Positions 17,833-27,593 of a stretch of 64,000 nt of DNA are shown piece after piece. This DNA comes from Bacteroidetes bacterium OLB9 (GTDB lineage: Bacteria; Bacteroidota; Bacteroidia; Chitinophagales; Saprospiraceae), in contig LNBW01000017.1 in NCBI GenBank assembly GCA_001567255.1, positions 40,285 to 104,284 of the forward strand, written 5' to 3'. Every line of letters starts with the position of its first letter. Positions within the stretch are counted from its first letter, which is position 1. The translations under genes and the position numbers were made by a program. Under the pieces are notes generated by a model that saw only the letters and a program-made list of their open reading frames with translations, searched no databases and was not told where the DNA came from.

Positions 17833-18981
17833 ATGTTAAGTCGTGTGAGCTGGACTTTTATAGTGATTTTAATGAGTTTTGTCCTTTATGCACAAGACAA
17901 TGTACCTGTTTTTATATCAGGTCAGGATGGATTTAAAAGCTTCAGAATACCCGCCATCATTACTATGCCAGATGGAAAACTCCTTGCTTTTGCTGAAGGA
18001 AGAGTACATCACTCAGGTGACTTTGGAGATGTAGATATTGTGATGAAAACCAGCAGTGATAAGGGCAAAACCTGGAGTTCAACACGGACGGTGGTCAATT
18101 ATGATACCCTACAAGCAGGTAATTGTGCACCTGTTTTAGATGTAATGGACCCTAACTATCCACAAGGCAGGATATTTCTCTTTTACAATACAGGCAATAA
18201 CCACGAATACGAAGTGAGAAAAGGAAATGGGCTGCGTGAAGTGTGGTACATCACATCAACAGATGCAGGTGAGACATGGAGTAAACCAGTCAACATTACC
18301 ACCCAGGTTCATAAGCCATTGAGACCATATATTCATCCGCAATATAATTTTGCGGAAGACTGGCGGGCTTACGCTAATACGCCCGGTCATGCTATACAAA
18401 TCACCAGGGGCAAGTACAAAGGCCGACTGTATATTGCTGCTAACCATTCCTATGGAGATCCACAGCCCAATGGTAAAGATTATCGGGCTCATGGTTATTA
18501 TTCTGATGATCATGGAAAAACGTTCCGTATCAGTGACAATGTAAGTCTGGAAGGAGGAAATGAAAGTATGGCGGTAGAACTTCCAGGTGGCAGGTTGATG
18601 CTTAATATTCGAAATCAAGCTGGCTTCATTAAAGCCAGGTATGTTGCACTGAGTAAAGATGGTGGCCAGTCATGGTATAAGGAGTATTTTGATGATCAAT
18701 TGCCGGATCCGGTATGCCAGGGTTCTATACTCAGGATAAATAAGAAAACTATTGCTTTTTGCAACCTAAATAATACTATAAAACGCAACAACTTAACGCT
18801 TAGGATCAGCACCAATAAGGGTAAAACATGGAAAAAGTCAATCCCCATTTATAGTAATGATCAAATAAACAGTGCGGCTGCCTATTCTGACCTTGTTTTG
18901 CTTGATAAAAATACTATCGGTATTCTGTATGAGAAAGACAATTACAGTCAGATCGTTTTCAAGGCCGTTAGATGGAAGTAG
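17833..18981 (+). CDS. exo-alpha-sialidase (neuraminidase)
   Basis: Glycoside hydrolase family 33-type six-bladed propeller that releases terminal sialic acid. FRIP near residue 37 supplies the first Arg of the triad, followed by AEGR. Five Asp boxes (SSDKGKTWSS, STDAGETWSK, SDDHGKTFRI, SKDGGQSWYK, STNKGKTWKK) mark the blades. The N-terminus from the ATG at 17833 (MLSRVSWTFIVILMSFVLYA) is a signal peptide. An earlier ATG at 17791 would add 14 residues in front of it and is less likely. It lacks a T9SS sorting domain, so it is probably periplasmic. No sialic-acid uptake or catabolic genes are next to it. Confidence 0.88.
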   Translation: MLSRVSWTFIVILMSFVLYAQDNVPVFISGQDGFKSFRIPAIITMPDGKLLAFAEGRVHHSGDFGDVDIVMKTSSDKGKTWSSTRTVVNYDTLQAGNCAPVLDVMDPNYPQGRIFLFYNTGNNHEYEVRKGNGLREVWYITSTDAGETWSKPVNITTQVHKPLRPYIHPQYNFAEDWRAYANTPGHAIQITRGKYKGRLYIAANHSYGDPQPNGKDYRAHGYYSDDHGKTFRISDNVSLEGGNESMAVELPGGRLMLNIRNQAGFIKARYVALSKDGGQSWYKEYFDDQLPDPVCQGSILRINKKTIAFCNLNNTIKRNNLTLRISTNKGKTWKKSIPIYSNDQINSAAAYSDLVLLDKNTIGILYEKDNYSQIVFKAVRWK

Positions 18982-19155
18982 CTTTTGACAGCAAGCATTC
19001 TAGATGATGATTTGAGCTTCTATTCAAAAAAACTTACCTGGCTTTCTATTTAGAAAACATTGCGTCAAATCATGTGAAAAAGCTATATTTTTCTACAAAG
19101 TCTAAATAATCTCATATCTTTATATTTTAATTTTTTCATTTTCATAACTGACCTC

Positions 19156-21066
19156 ATGAATCGAAATTGTATGATATGGTTGATGACAGGTATGTTTATT
19201 TTGTTGTTTGAAAACATACTTATGGCTGATAAAATGTACGATTACACACCTGGCGTTTCCATTGCATTAACCGGAATAGAGCCTCATTATGACGTAAAAT
19301 ATTATAGACTTAACCTCAATGCTGATCCTGCGATTCGTTATATAAGTGGTGCCGTTACCACATATTTTCAAGTGAAAGATGCTGACTTTGACTATATTCA
19401 GTTGAACTTGAGAAACAACATGACGGTGGATTCAGTAAAATATGCTGGAAATCTACTGTCTGGTTATAGTTTTATCAATAGCAATACCTTAAATATTCCT
19501 CTACCGGTGACCATTCCTATAGACCAACTGGACTCTATAACTGTGTATTATAAAGGTGTTCCGATCCAGGATGGTTATGGCACTTTTAGTACTGCTAGTA
19601 CTGGGTGCAGCGGTTCAAATACTAGAGTAATGTGGACTTTGTCCGAGCCCTATGGGGCTAAGAATTGGTGGCCATGTAAGGATGGCCTTACTGACAAGGC
19701 AGATTCCATTGATATTATTGTGACGTGCCCTGTTCCTTACAGAGTCGGAGCAAATGGATTACTGATTGATTCCACTACTCATACTGGCAACAATACCACC
19801 ACTTATCATTGGAAACACAAATATCCTATTCCGGCTTATCTTGTTGCTTTTGCTGTGGCCAATTATACCAGTTATGTCAATAAGGTGCCGGTGTCACCTG
19901 GAGATACAATCGAAGTACTGAATTATATCTATCCGTGTAATACTTCTGCTCCTAACCAAACCCCAAACATCATACCCATATTCCAATACTTCATTGATGC
20001 TTTTGGAGACTATCCTTATGCAAATGAAAAATATGGTCATGCACAATGTGGATTTGGAGGAGGAATGGAACACAGTACGATGAGCTTTATGGGCAGTTTT
20101 GGCAAATCATTGATGGGACATGAACTCGGACACCAGTGGTTTGGCAATAAAGTGACCTGTGGATCATGGCAAGATATCTGGCTGAATGAGGGATTTGCAG
20201 GTTACACTGAGGGCCTGATTTGCGAACAAGGTCTCGGAGATCAATCATGGCTTAATTGGAAATCTAATAGAATAACCAATGTAACCAATAATAATTATGG
20301 TTCAACCTATGTGTATGACACTACGAGTGTAAGCAATATTTTCAATAGTCGTCTGACTTATAATAAAGGCTCACTGATTGTACATATGTTGCGATGGGAA
20401 TTGGGCGATAGCCTCTTTTTCCTTACGATACAAAACTATCTAAATCATCCTGATCTTGCCTACGGCTTTGCCCGCACCCCTGATTTAATTAATGTGATAC
20501 AATCTACAACTGGGCGAGACATGAATGAATTTTTTGATGATTGGCTCTACGGGCAAGGTTGGCCTAATTACAATATCTCTTGGTCATTAGACCCATTGTG
20601 TGATAAAGTCTATGTAACAATCAATCAAACCCACTCTGCTAATCAAGGTACTTTTTTTGAAATGTCAGTTCCTATAGCCTTTTCAGATGGAACCAATACG
20701 GATACCATCATTTTTAAACAAGATGCTCCCGGAAAAATCGACTTTGTACAGGAGCTCAGTTTTAGTCCTACCTCAGCAACGTTTGATCCGGAAAAATGGT
20801 TGTGTGCTAAAGCTACAATCAGCAATACACCATTTAACAATAGACCGCGACAGATTGTGTGGAATGGCTCTGTGAATAACGACTGGCACAATGCTGCTAA
20901 CTGGGATTGCGGTGTACCTACTCTTCAAGACGAGGTGTGGATACCTGAAGGTACTCCTACATGTAAAATACTGAAGGGCAATACAGGTGAATGTCATAAA
21001 ATTAATGTAGCAACAACGGCCAATCTCATCATTGAAGACACTGCGACATTAACTGTGGAGGAGTGA
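19156..21066 (+). CDS. secreted M1-family metallopeptidase
   Basis: Zinc aminopeptidase of the gluzincin M1 family. A signal peptide (about residues 1-24) is followed by an N-terminal beta domain and the catalytic domain. The exopeptidase loop is GGMEHSTMS instead of the classic GxMEN. The zinc site is H322-E323-x-x-H326, with E345 18 residues later in NEGFAGY, exactly the M1 spacing. After residue 575 a short domain beginning IVWNGSVNNDWHNAANWDC appears, a pattern found in large Bacteroidota surface proteins. The chain ends at ATLTVEE without a T9SS sorting domain, which looks early for that type of tail. Confidence 0.88.
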   Translation: MNRNCMIWLMTGMFILLFENILMADKMYDYTPGVSIALTGIEPHYDVKYYRLNLNADPAIRYISGAVTTYFQVKDADFDYIQLNLRNNMTVDSVKYAGNLLSGYSFINSNTLNIPLPVTIPIDQLDSITVYYKGVPIQDGYGTFSTASTGCSGSNTRVMWTLSEPYGAKNWWPCKDGLTDKADSIDIIVTCPVPYRVGANGLLIDSTTHTGNNTTTYHWKHKYPIPAYLVAFAVANYTSYVNKVPVSPGDTIEVLNYIYPCNTSAPNQTPNIIPIFQYFIDAFGDYPYANEKYGHAQCGFGGGMEHSTMSFMGSFGKSLMGHELGHQWFGNKVTCGSWQDIWLNEGFAGYTEGLICEQGLGDQSWLNWKSNRITNVTNNNYGSTYVYDTTSVSNIFNSRLTYNKGSLIVHMLRWELGDSLFFLTIQNYLNHPDLAYGFARTPDLINVIQSTTGRDMNEFFDDWLYGQGWPNYNISWSLDPLCDKVYVTINQTHSANQGTFFEMSVPIAFSDGTNTDTIIFKQDAPGKIDFVQELSFSPTSATFDPEKWLCAKATISNTPFNNRPRQIVWNGSVNNDWHNAANWDCGVPTLQDEVWIPEGTPTCKILKGNTGECHKINVATTANLIIEDTATLTVEE

Positions 21067-21164
21067 TATTAAGACTGGTACATTCATCATTAATAAATTT
21101 AAGAAAATCTTGTAACATGATTTCTCCTCATATTTAATAAAAAACGCCTATTTTGCATTTGAAT

Positions 21165-24100
21165 ATGTGGAGATATCTATTTTTTGGCTTGTTTTTGTGT
21201 ACGGTTTTCGGCCTTTCAGCCCAAAGCATTAATACCACTTTTGGTAAAAACAGGGTGCAATTTCATGATGATTTTAATAATTGGTGGCAATACGAATCTA
21301 CAAATTTTGTGACGTATTGGTATGGTAAAGCTAGAAATGTAGCCGAACCCACTATTCTGATGGCAGAGATGGACCATGATGCCATACAACGAGTACTCGA
21401 ACATCGCATCAATGATAAAATTGAGATTATCGTTTATCTTGATATTTCTGACCTGAAACAATCCAATATCGGCACAGAGGAAACATTTAGCAATAAAACC
21501 GGGGAGACCAAAATAGTCGGAAACAAAATGTTTGTCTATTTTGATGGCAATCATCAGCACCTACGTCAAAAAATCAAAGAAGGTATTGCTACTGTTTATC
21601 TCAATAATATGTTATTTGGCTCCAATCTACAGGAGATTATTCAGAATGCAGTATTGCTCAATATTCCTGAATGGTATCATGACGGAATTATTGCCTACGC
21701 TGCCTCACCATGGAATGCACAAAGCGAAGAAGAACTGCGAGATTTGTGGCATAATGATGAAGATAATAGAGATTTTAAAAAACTCTCTGCTGAACATCCT
21801 CGAATTGCAGGACACGCTATGTGGTTTTTTATTGATCAGTATTATGGGAAATCTACTATTTCCAACCTGCTGTATCTGACTAAAATCAGCCGTGGTATGG
21901 AAAACAGTTTTGAGTACATACTGAATACAGACTTGAAAACACTTGAAAAAGAATGGTCAGGATTTTATACTGAATATTTTGATGCTGAAAAAGGTAAATA
22001 TGAAAATCACTCAGGAGCAAAAGATTTAAAAATAGCAGGGAGAAATAAAATTCCGGTTAGCACAATGAGTCTGAGTCCTGGTGGCCAACAATTAGCCTAT
22101 GTCACCAATGACCAGGGGAAAGTAAGTATTTATTTACATGATTTCAAAACTGGTAAAGAAAAACGCATATTTAAGTATGGTTATAAAAACGTATTTCAGG
22201 AGACTGATTATAATTACCCTATGGTAACATGGCATCCGGATGGGCATGAGCTGACCATTTTGTATGAACGACGAGATGTGATAAAGTTGGTCAAATATCG
22301 CATGGATACAGGAGAGAAGATGGAACAAATCGTACCTACTGAATTTCAACGTATATACAGCGTGAGCTATGTGGATGACTGGGACTATATATTTTCTGCT
22401 TCTGTGGATGGATGGGGTGATTTGTTCAGGTATAAATCTAAAAGGAGGATTCAAGAGAGAATTACAAATGACTTTTATGATGACCTGGATGCAAGTTATA
22501 TTTCTTATAAAGGTAAAAAAGGCATTCTCTTCACTTCTAATCGACCTAATGAAGTAATCAAGCAAATGAAATTTGACACCATTCTGCCATTGGGTACTTT
22601 TGATGTTTTCTTTCTTCCAGATGGTGAAAATATGGCTGAAAGACTTACAAATACGCCTTATTCAAACGATATAAAACCATTGATTTATAAAGATAATCAA
22701 ATAATTTGCTTAGGAGATCAGACTGGTGTGGTCAATACCTATGTAATAAAGGAAGAAGGAAAATTGTACGCTTTAAGCAATTTGGATAGGAATATCACTG
22801 GACACAGCTTGACGAGCGGATCGGACATTTATCTTAAAACATTTAGAAAGAATGGTCGGTACAGGGTAAGTAAAGAAAAGATAAACACAGAGTTAGCTGT
22901 CGCACCCGTTCCGACAATGTCAGGACTTTCTATGAATGTTCAACCTTTGCCGGCAGCCATTGCAGAGAAGAATGAGTTGAAGGCAGAACAAAATAAAGAA
23001 GTAGAAGAAGGTTTCAAATTTCAGACTCCTTTTGGAGATCCGCCAGTGATAGAGCCTATAAAAGTGCGGCAGCCGGACAAAAAATCGGTAAAGGACTTCA
23101 GCATTCAGATCAATAGGCCATACATACCATCTAAGCCACTGGAGCCATTTGACAATATTAGAGCTATTGCAGCTAATAACAAATTTGCCATCACAAATGT
23201 GACAACTAAGATGGACAACGACTTACTTTTTGACGGTCTAGAGAGCTATACAGGTGACAGACAGCAATTGTTGACCACCCCGTTAGGCATCCTTCTTAAA
23301 GCAGAAATACAGGACTTATTTGAAGATCATCAGATAGAAGCAGGTGTGCGCATACCTACTTCGTTTAGTGGTTCAGAAGTTTTTCTGGTATATGATAATA
23401 AAAAACAACGCATTGACAAAAAATATGCTCTGTACCGAAAATCTACTAGGTATAATAACGATATTCCACTCGGCAGCAATCTATTGTCCCGATCAAAAAA
23501 GACCACCTTGCTTGGATTGTATCAACTTAAATATCCCTTTGATATCTACCGGTCTGTGAGAGCTACAGGAAGTCTTCGAATAGATAGGTATATGCAACTC
23601 AGTACTGAGCATCGTTCATTTAGTGCGCCACTAGTCAGCGAAAAGCGAGCTAGTATTAAGTTGGAGTATGTCTATGACAATACCCATGACGAAGCTCTCA
23701 ATATCAAACATGGCACTCGATACAAATTTTTCACTGAGTTTATTAATCGTTTCGACCTCCAGTTGATTGATGGACTTGCATTCAATCCATCTTTAGGATT
23801 TACAGGTATTGTTGGTTTTGATGCACGGCATTATATACCGGTATTAGGCAAATCACTGATAGCACTAAGAGCAGCAGGAGCTACTTCTTTTGGTTCGGAG
23901 AAAATGCTGTATTTCCTAGGCGGTGTTGAAAACTGGTTTTTCCCTTCATTCAATGAAAACATTCAGGTGCCGGATCATTCTGATTATGCTTACAAGGCTA
24001 ATGTATTTCAGATGCGTGGATTTAACAATAATATACGCAATGGATCAACATTTGTCGTAGCTAATGTCGAATTAAGAATACCTTTCATGCAGTATATTTT

Positions 24101-24407
24101 AGGAAGAAATCGTGGTAGTGCCTTTTTCAGAAATATGCAGCTAGTAGGATTTTTTGATACAGGTCTGGCATGGCATGGATCTGGGCCATTTAGCGATAAA
24201 AACATTCTGAATGTAGTAAATATATCTAGTCCTCCATTGATTGACATGACGATAGAATACTTCAGAGATCCGTTGGTAGCTGGTTTTGGCGCTGGTTTGA
24301 GAACCCAGATTCTAGGTTATTTTGTAAAGGCTGACTACGGATGGGGCATTGAAACCAGAGTTATCCAAAAGCCCAGATTCTATCTCAGTTTTGGTATGGA
24401 TTTTTAA
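21165..24407 (+). CDS. large envelope protein: peptidase-MA-like region, beta-propeller and C-terminal beta-barrel
   Basis: About 1080 residues with signal peptide MWRYLFFGLFLCTVFGLSAQ. A start at TTG 21153 is possible, but the ATG at 21165 gives a proper signal peptide. The N-terminal 270 residues or so resemble peptidase-MA-like domains (IPEWYHDGIIAY matches the WxxEG region), yet no HExxH is present, so it is probably inactive. A middle part (about 285-600) has PD40/TolB-like propeller repeats (GGQQLAYVTNDQGKVSIYL, YNYPMVTWHPDGHELTILY). The C-terminal 350 residues are amphipathic strands ending FYLSFGMDF, typical of an Omp85-like barrel with terminal Phe. Role unknown. Confidence 0.75.
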   Translation: MWRYLFFGLFLCTVFGLSAQSINTTFGKNRVQFHDDFNNWWQYESTNFVTYWYGKARNVAEPTILMAEMDHDAIQRVLEHRINDKIEIIVYLDISDLKQSNIGTEETFSNKTGETKIVGNKMFVYFDGNHQHLRQKIKEGIATVYLNNMLFGSNLQEIIQNAVLLNIPEWYHDGIIAYAASPWNAQSEEELRDLWHNDEDNRDFKKLSAEHPRIAGHAMWFFIDQYYGKSTISNLLYLTKISRGMENSFEYILNTDLKTLEKEWSGFYTEYFDAEKGKYENHSGAKDLKIAGRNKIPVSTMSLSPGGQQLAYVTNDQGKVSIYLHDFKTGKEKRIFKYGYKNVFQETDYNYPMVTWHPDGHELTILYERRDVIKLVKYRMDTGEKMEQIVPTEFQRIYSVSYVDDWDYIFSASVDGWGDLFRYKSKRRIQERITNDFYDDLDASYISYKGKKGILFTSNRPNEVIKQMKFDTILPLGTFDVFFLPDGENMAERLTNTPYSNDIKPLIYKDNQIICLGDQTGVVNTYVIKEEGKLYALSNLDRNITGHSLTSGSDIYLKTFRKNGRYRVSKEKINTELAVAPVPTMSGLSMNVQPLPAAIAEKNELKAEQNKEVEEGFKFQTPFGDPPVIEPIKVRQPDKKSVKDFSIQINRPYIPSKPLEPFDNIRAIAANNKFAITNVTTKMDNDLLFDGLESYTGDRQQLLTTPLGILLKAEIQDLFEDHQIEAGVRIPTSFSGSEVFLVYDNKKQRIDKKYALYRKSTRYNNDIPLGSNLLSRSKKTTLLGLYQLKYPFDIYRSVRATGSLRIDRYMQLSTEHRSFSAPLVSEKRASIKLEYVYDNTHDEALNIKHGTRYKFFTEFINRFDLQLIDGLAFNPSLGFTGIVGFDARHYIPVLGKSLIALRAAGATSFGSEKMLYFLGGVENWFFPSFNENIQVPDHSDYAYKANVFQMRGFNNNIRNGSTFVVANVELRIPFMQYILGRNRGSAFFRNMQLVGFFDTGLAWHGSGPFSDKNILNVVNISSPPLIDMTIEYFRDPLVAGFGAGLRTQILGYFVKADYGWGIETRVIQKPRFYLSFGMDF

Positions 24408-24470
24408 TCATTGAGTTCGATGTTTATTGTGCTATAAACATTCCATTCAGAAAGTTAAACAGTAAAAACA

Positions 24471-27400
24471 TTAACCTTCTGCATATGTTTCTGATTTGAT
24501 GGTCACTGAAGGTGGTATCATATAGTACAAAATCGGTGTGACAAGACGGCTAAGCAATGTACTGCTGATAAGACCACCTATAAGCACAATGGCTAATGGA
24601 CTGATCAGAGGAGAGTTTTCTAATACCAGTGGAGTCAAACCTCCGATAGCAGTCAGAGAGGTCAGCAATATCGGTAAAAATCGGGTCTCAGCTCCATCGA
24701 GAACAGCTTCATACAATCCCATTCCTTCTTCTCTTAATCCATTAGTATAATCCACCATCAGTATCGAGTTCTTAATCTCAATACCCATGAGAGCAATGAT
24801 ACCTACGGTGGCTACAAATGATAGGGTTTCGCCGGCAAAAAACAATGCTACCAGCGCACCAATGATGCCCATAGGAATAACACTAAGTACAATAAGAGTG
24901 GACTTGAATTTTCTAAACTCTAATATAAGGATGGCTAGCAATCCGAAGATAGTCAAAGTAAAAATCGTACCTAAGCCAGCAAATGACTCTTTTTGTGATT
25001 CACGCTCACCGGCTGCTATCACCTTGTATCCTTCAGGCATATCAATTTTTTGATCAATGGCTGCAAGAATCTCATCCGTCATCTGGCTGATATTTTTGCC
25101 CGGACGTACAAAACTACTGATGAGTGCATATCTTTCTTTATTAAAGTGTCGTATGCTAGATGGTGATGGCACCATAGTCACTTTTGCAATGTTGAGTAAG
25201 GGCACTAAAGCACCGCTGGCAGAGGTGACATGTATTTTATAGATATTATCCAGAGCATTTTCTGTATTTTCGGGTATGGTCACTCGAATGTTAGATTTAT
25301 TGCCATTATCGTCGGTAATCTCTCCAATATTCAATCCTGCAATGGCTAGTCTTACCGTCTTTGAAATTTCAGCAGCATTCAGGCCATACATTCCTGCTTT
25401 TTGGCGATCAATATCAATTTTAATGTCTGACATTGTATATTTCAAATTGTTTCGAACATACATGGAAGCAGGCATAGAGCGGATGATATTTTCCACTGCT
25501 CCACTTAGCCTTTCGAGTGTATCAAGGTGATTGCCGATGATCCTCATTTCTATCGGTGCTGAAATCGGTGGCCCTTGCTGGAATCGCTTGACTTCAACAT
25601 GGACACCTGGTATATCCCTAACTTCTCGACGTACACTTTCTGCGAACTGCTGAATTTCAGGTGATTTAGCTTTAGGGTTGATATAGGCAATGATTTGTGC
25701 ATGATTAGCTGCATTCTGGCTTTGAAATTCATTGTAATAGATTCTCGGATTACCTTTACCTACATTAGTGCTGATATGATCAATATCGCCACGATTTAAT
25801 AATTTTTGTTCAATTTTTCGTGTCACTCGATCCGTGTGTAACAAATTAGAACCCGGTTCGGTCTCGATGTCAATGACTACAATCGGTTTTTCTGATTCAG
25901 GAAATAGGCTGAACCCTAGAACTGGAATCAACAGTAAAGAGCTAAAGAAAATAATTGCAGCTCCGAGTAATGTATAAAACTTATGTCCCAGACACCAGGT
26001 AAGTAAACGCTGGTAGGGATCATTGATATACTTTCGATACCAGTCAAATACTCTATTGCCACTACTTGTTGCTGTTTTTTTATCAGGCTTCAGAATGAGA
26101 GATGACAAAAATGGTATAATCGTAAGAGATACAAAAAGCGAGGCAGTGACGGTCAGCATGACTGCTACAGGTAGTGAACGAATGAAATCACCTGATCCCT
26201 CCGGCATATTGGCCAATGGCAAAAATGCTAGTAGCAAGGTAGCAGTACAACCGAATAAAGCAACAAGGATATGCTTTGTAGCCACAATCGAAGCACGATA
26301 TGGTGCCATTCCATTTCTGATGTGTCGTTCTATATTCTCAACTACAATGATACTATCATCAACTAAAAGACCCAGTGAGATCACCATCACTACGATGCTG
26401 AGCTGATTTAATGTATATCCTAGCAAGTTGAGCATAAACAAGCCGATACTCAACGACAAAGGTATGGAAATCATGACTACTAATGAAGCTCGGTTGCCCA
26501 GAGGCAAAAGGGTGAGCAAAACCAACGAAATAGCTATGGCAAAATCACGACCTAGTCCTGATAAACGATGTCTGACCCCTTTTTCCTGATCAAAAGCAAT
26601 AGCAAGTTGAATATCCGAAGGTAGCTTGCTTTCAAAATGCTGAATGACTTCTTCTATTTCTTGACGGGTACTGATAATATTTTCATTATCTTTCATTGCT
26701 ACATTGAGCCATATGGCACGGCGCCCATTGTGACGCGCTATGTAATCCTGATTTTCAGAGGTTTCGTATATATTAGCAATCTGATCAAGTCGTGTGGTAC
26801 GACCATCAGGCGAAACCTGTACTATAGTAGAACGTATATCTTGAATGTCGGTGAATGCTCCGGAAGTCTTAATATTGAACTTTCTATTCCCGAGGTCAAT
26901 ATCACCTGATGGAAGATTGATATTGCCTGCCTGAATGAGCCCTAAAACCTGATTAACACTCAAACCCATGACCGCCAACTGGTCTAAATTGAGCTCAATT
27001 CTGATTTCTTTTTCCGGCAAAGCTTGTATTTCTACCCATTTGATGGATTTAATTCTTTCAAGATCACGCTGCATATCCTCAGCATATTTGCGGATTACAT
27101 CAAACGAAGTGGTGTCTGAAACAATAGCAGCTTGTAAAATTACTACATCACTAGACGAAGCTCGCTTTATATCAATCAAGGCTATGCCTTCCGGCAATTC
27201 AGGTCTGATTTTGTTGATTTCTCTAATGACATCGTTGTTTTTACTCTCTACATTGACGCTATAGTTAAATTCTGCCAGCATGACAATGATGCCATCATTG
27301 ATAACAGTATTGATTTTCTTAATGTCTGACAGTTTGTATAACTCAGTTTCGATCGGGTCTGCAATCAGTTTTTCCATATCGATCGGATTGGTACCCGGAT

Positions 27401-27551
27401 ATACTACCACAATTGAAAAGATAGGTGCTCCAAAAGGCGGATCCTCACCTCTCGGCATATTTATCAATGCATTGATGCCCAGCACCATAGCTGTAAGAAA
27501 TACGATTAGGGTGAACTGCCAGTTTTTAACGAAAAACCTTATAAAACCCAT
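24471..27551 (-). CDS. RND efflux transporter, inner-membrane permease
   Basis: A 1026-residue AcrB/MexF-type pump with twelve membrane segments and two large periplasmic loops. The proton-relay segment shows GLLVDDSIIVVENIERH in the fourth membrane helix, with two adjacent Asp as in drug-exporting HAE-type pumps, and a second half-repeat with MGIEIKNSILMVDY. The metal-export CusA subgroup is less likely. Last gene of tetR-tolC-MFP-RND, 42 bases after the adaptor gene. Confidence 0.93.
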   Translation of the reverse strand: MGFIRFFVKNWQFTLIVFLTAMVLGINALINMPRGEDPPFGAPIFSIVVVYPGTNPIDMEKLIADPIETELYKLSDIKKINTVINDGIIVMLAEFNYSVNVESKNNDVIREINKIRPELPEGIALIDIKRASSSDVVILQAAIVSDTTSFDVIRKYAEDMQRDLERIKSIKWVEIQALPEKEIRIELNLDQLAVMGLSVNQVLGLIQAGNINLPSGDIDLGNRKFNIKTSGAFTDIQDIRSTIVQVSPDGRTTRLDQIANIYETSENQDYIARHNGRRAIWLNVAMKDNENIISTRQEIEEVIQHFESKLPSDIQLAIAFDQEKGVRHRLSGLGRDFAIAISLVLLTLLPLGNRASLVVMISIPLSLSIGLFMLNLLGYTLNQLSIVVMVISLGLLVDDSIIVVENIERHIRNGMAPYRASIVATKHILVALFGCTATLLLAFLPLANMPEGSGDFIRSLPVAVMLTVTASLFVSLTIIPFLSSLILKPDKKTATSSGNRVFDWYRKYINDPYQRLLTWCLGHKFYTLLGAAIIFFSSLLLIPVLGFSLFPESEKPIVVIDIETEPGSNLLHTDRVTRKIEQKLLNRGDIDHISTNVGKGNPRIYYNEFQSQNAANHAQIIAYINPKAKSPEIQQFAESVRREVRDIPGVHVEVKRFQQGPPISAPIEMRIIGNHLDTLERLSGAVENIIRSMPASMYVRNNLKYTMSDIKIDIDRQKAGMYGLNAAEISKTVRLAIAGLNIGEITDDNGNKSNIRVTIPENTENALDNIYKIHVTSASGALVPLLNIAKVTMVPSPSSIRHFNKERYALISSFVRPGKNISQMTDEILAAIDQKIDMPEGYKVIAAGERESQKESFAGLGTIFTLTIFGLLAILILEFRKFKSTLIVLSVIPMGIIGALVALFFAGETLSFVATVGIIALMGIEIKNSILMVDYTNGLREEGMGLYEAVLDGAETRFLPILLTSLTAIGGLTPLVLENSPLISPLAIVLIGGLISSTLLSRLVTPILYYMIPPSVTIKSETYAEG

Positions 27552-27593
27552 CTTCTATAATTTTATTAGTATGGTTAATAATGTTCGGAATGA

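Noticed and set aside
22134..22565. 143-codon minus-strand frame opposite the propeller/barrel gene
   Set aside because: The real gene continues uninterrupted on the other strand through this region. The antisense product shows no motif.
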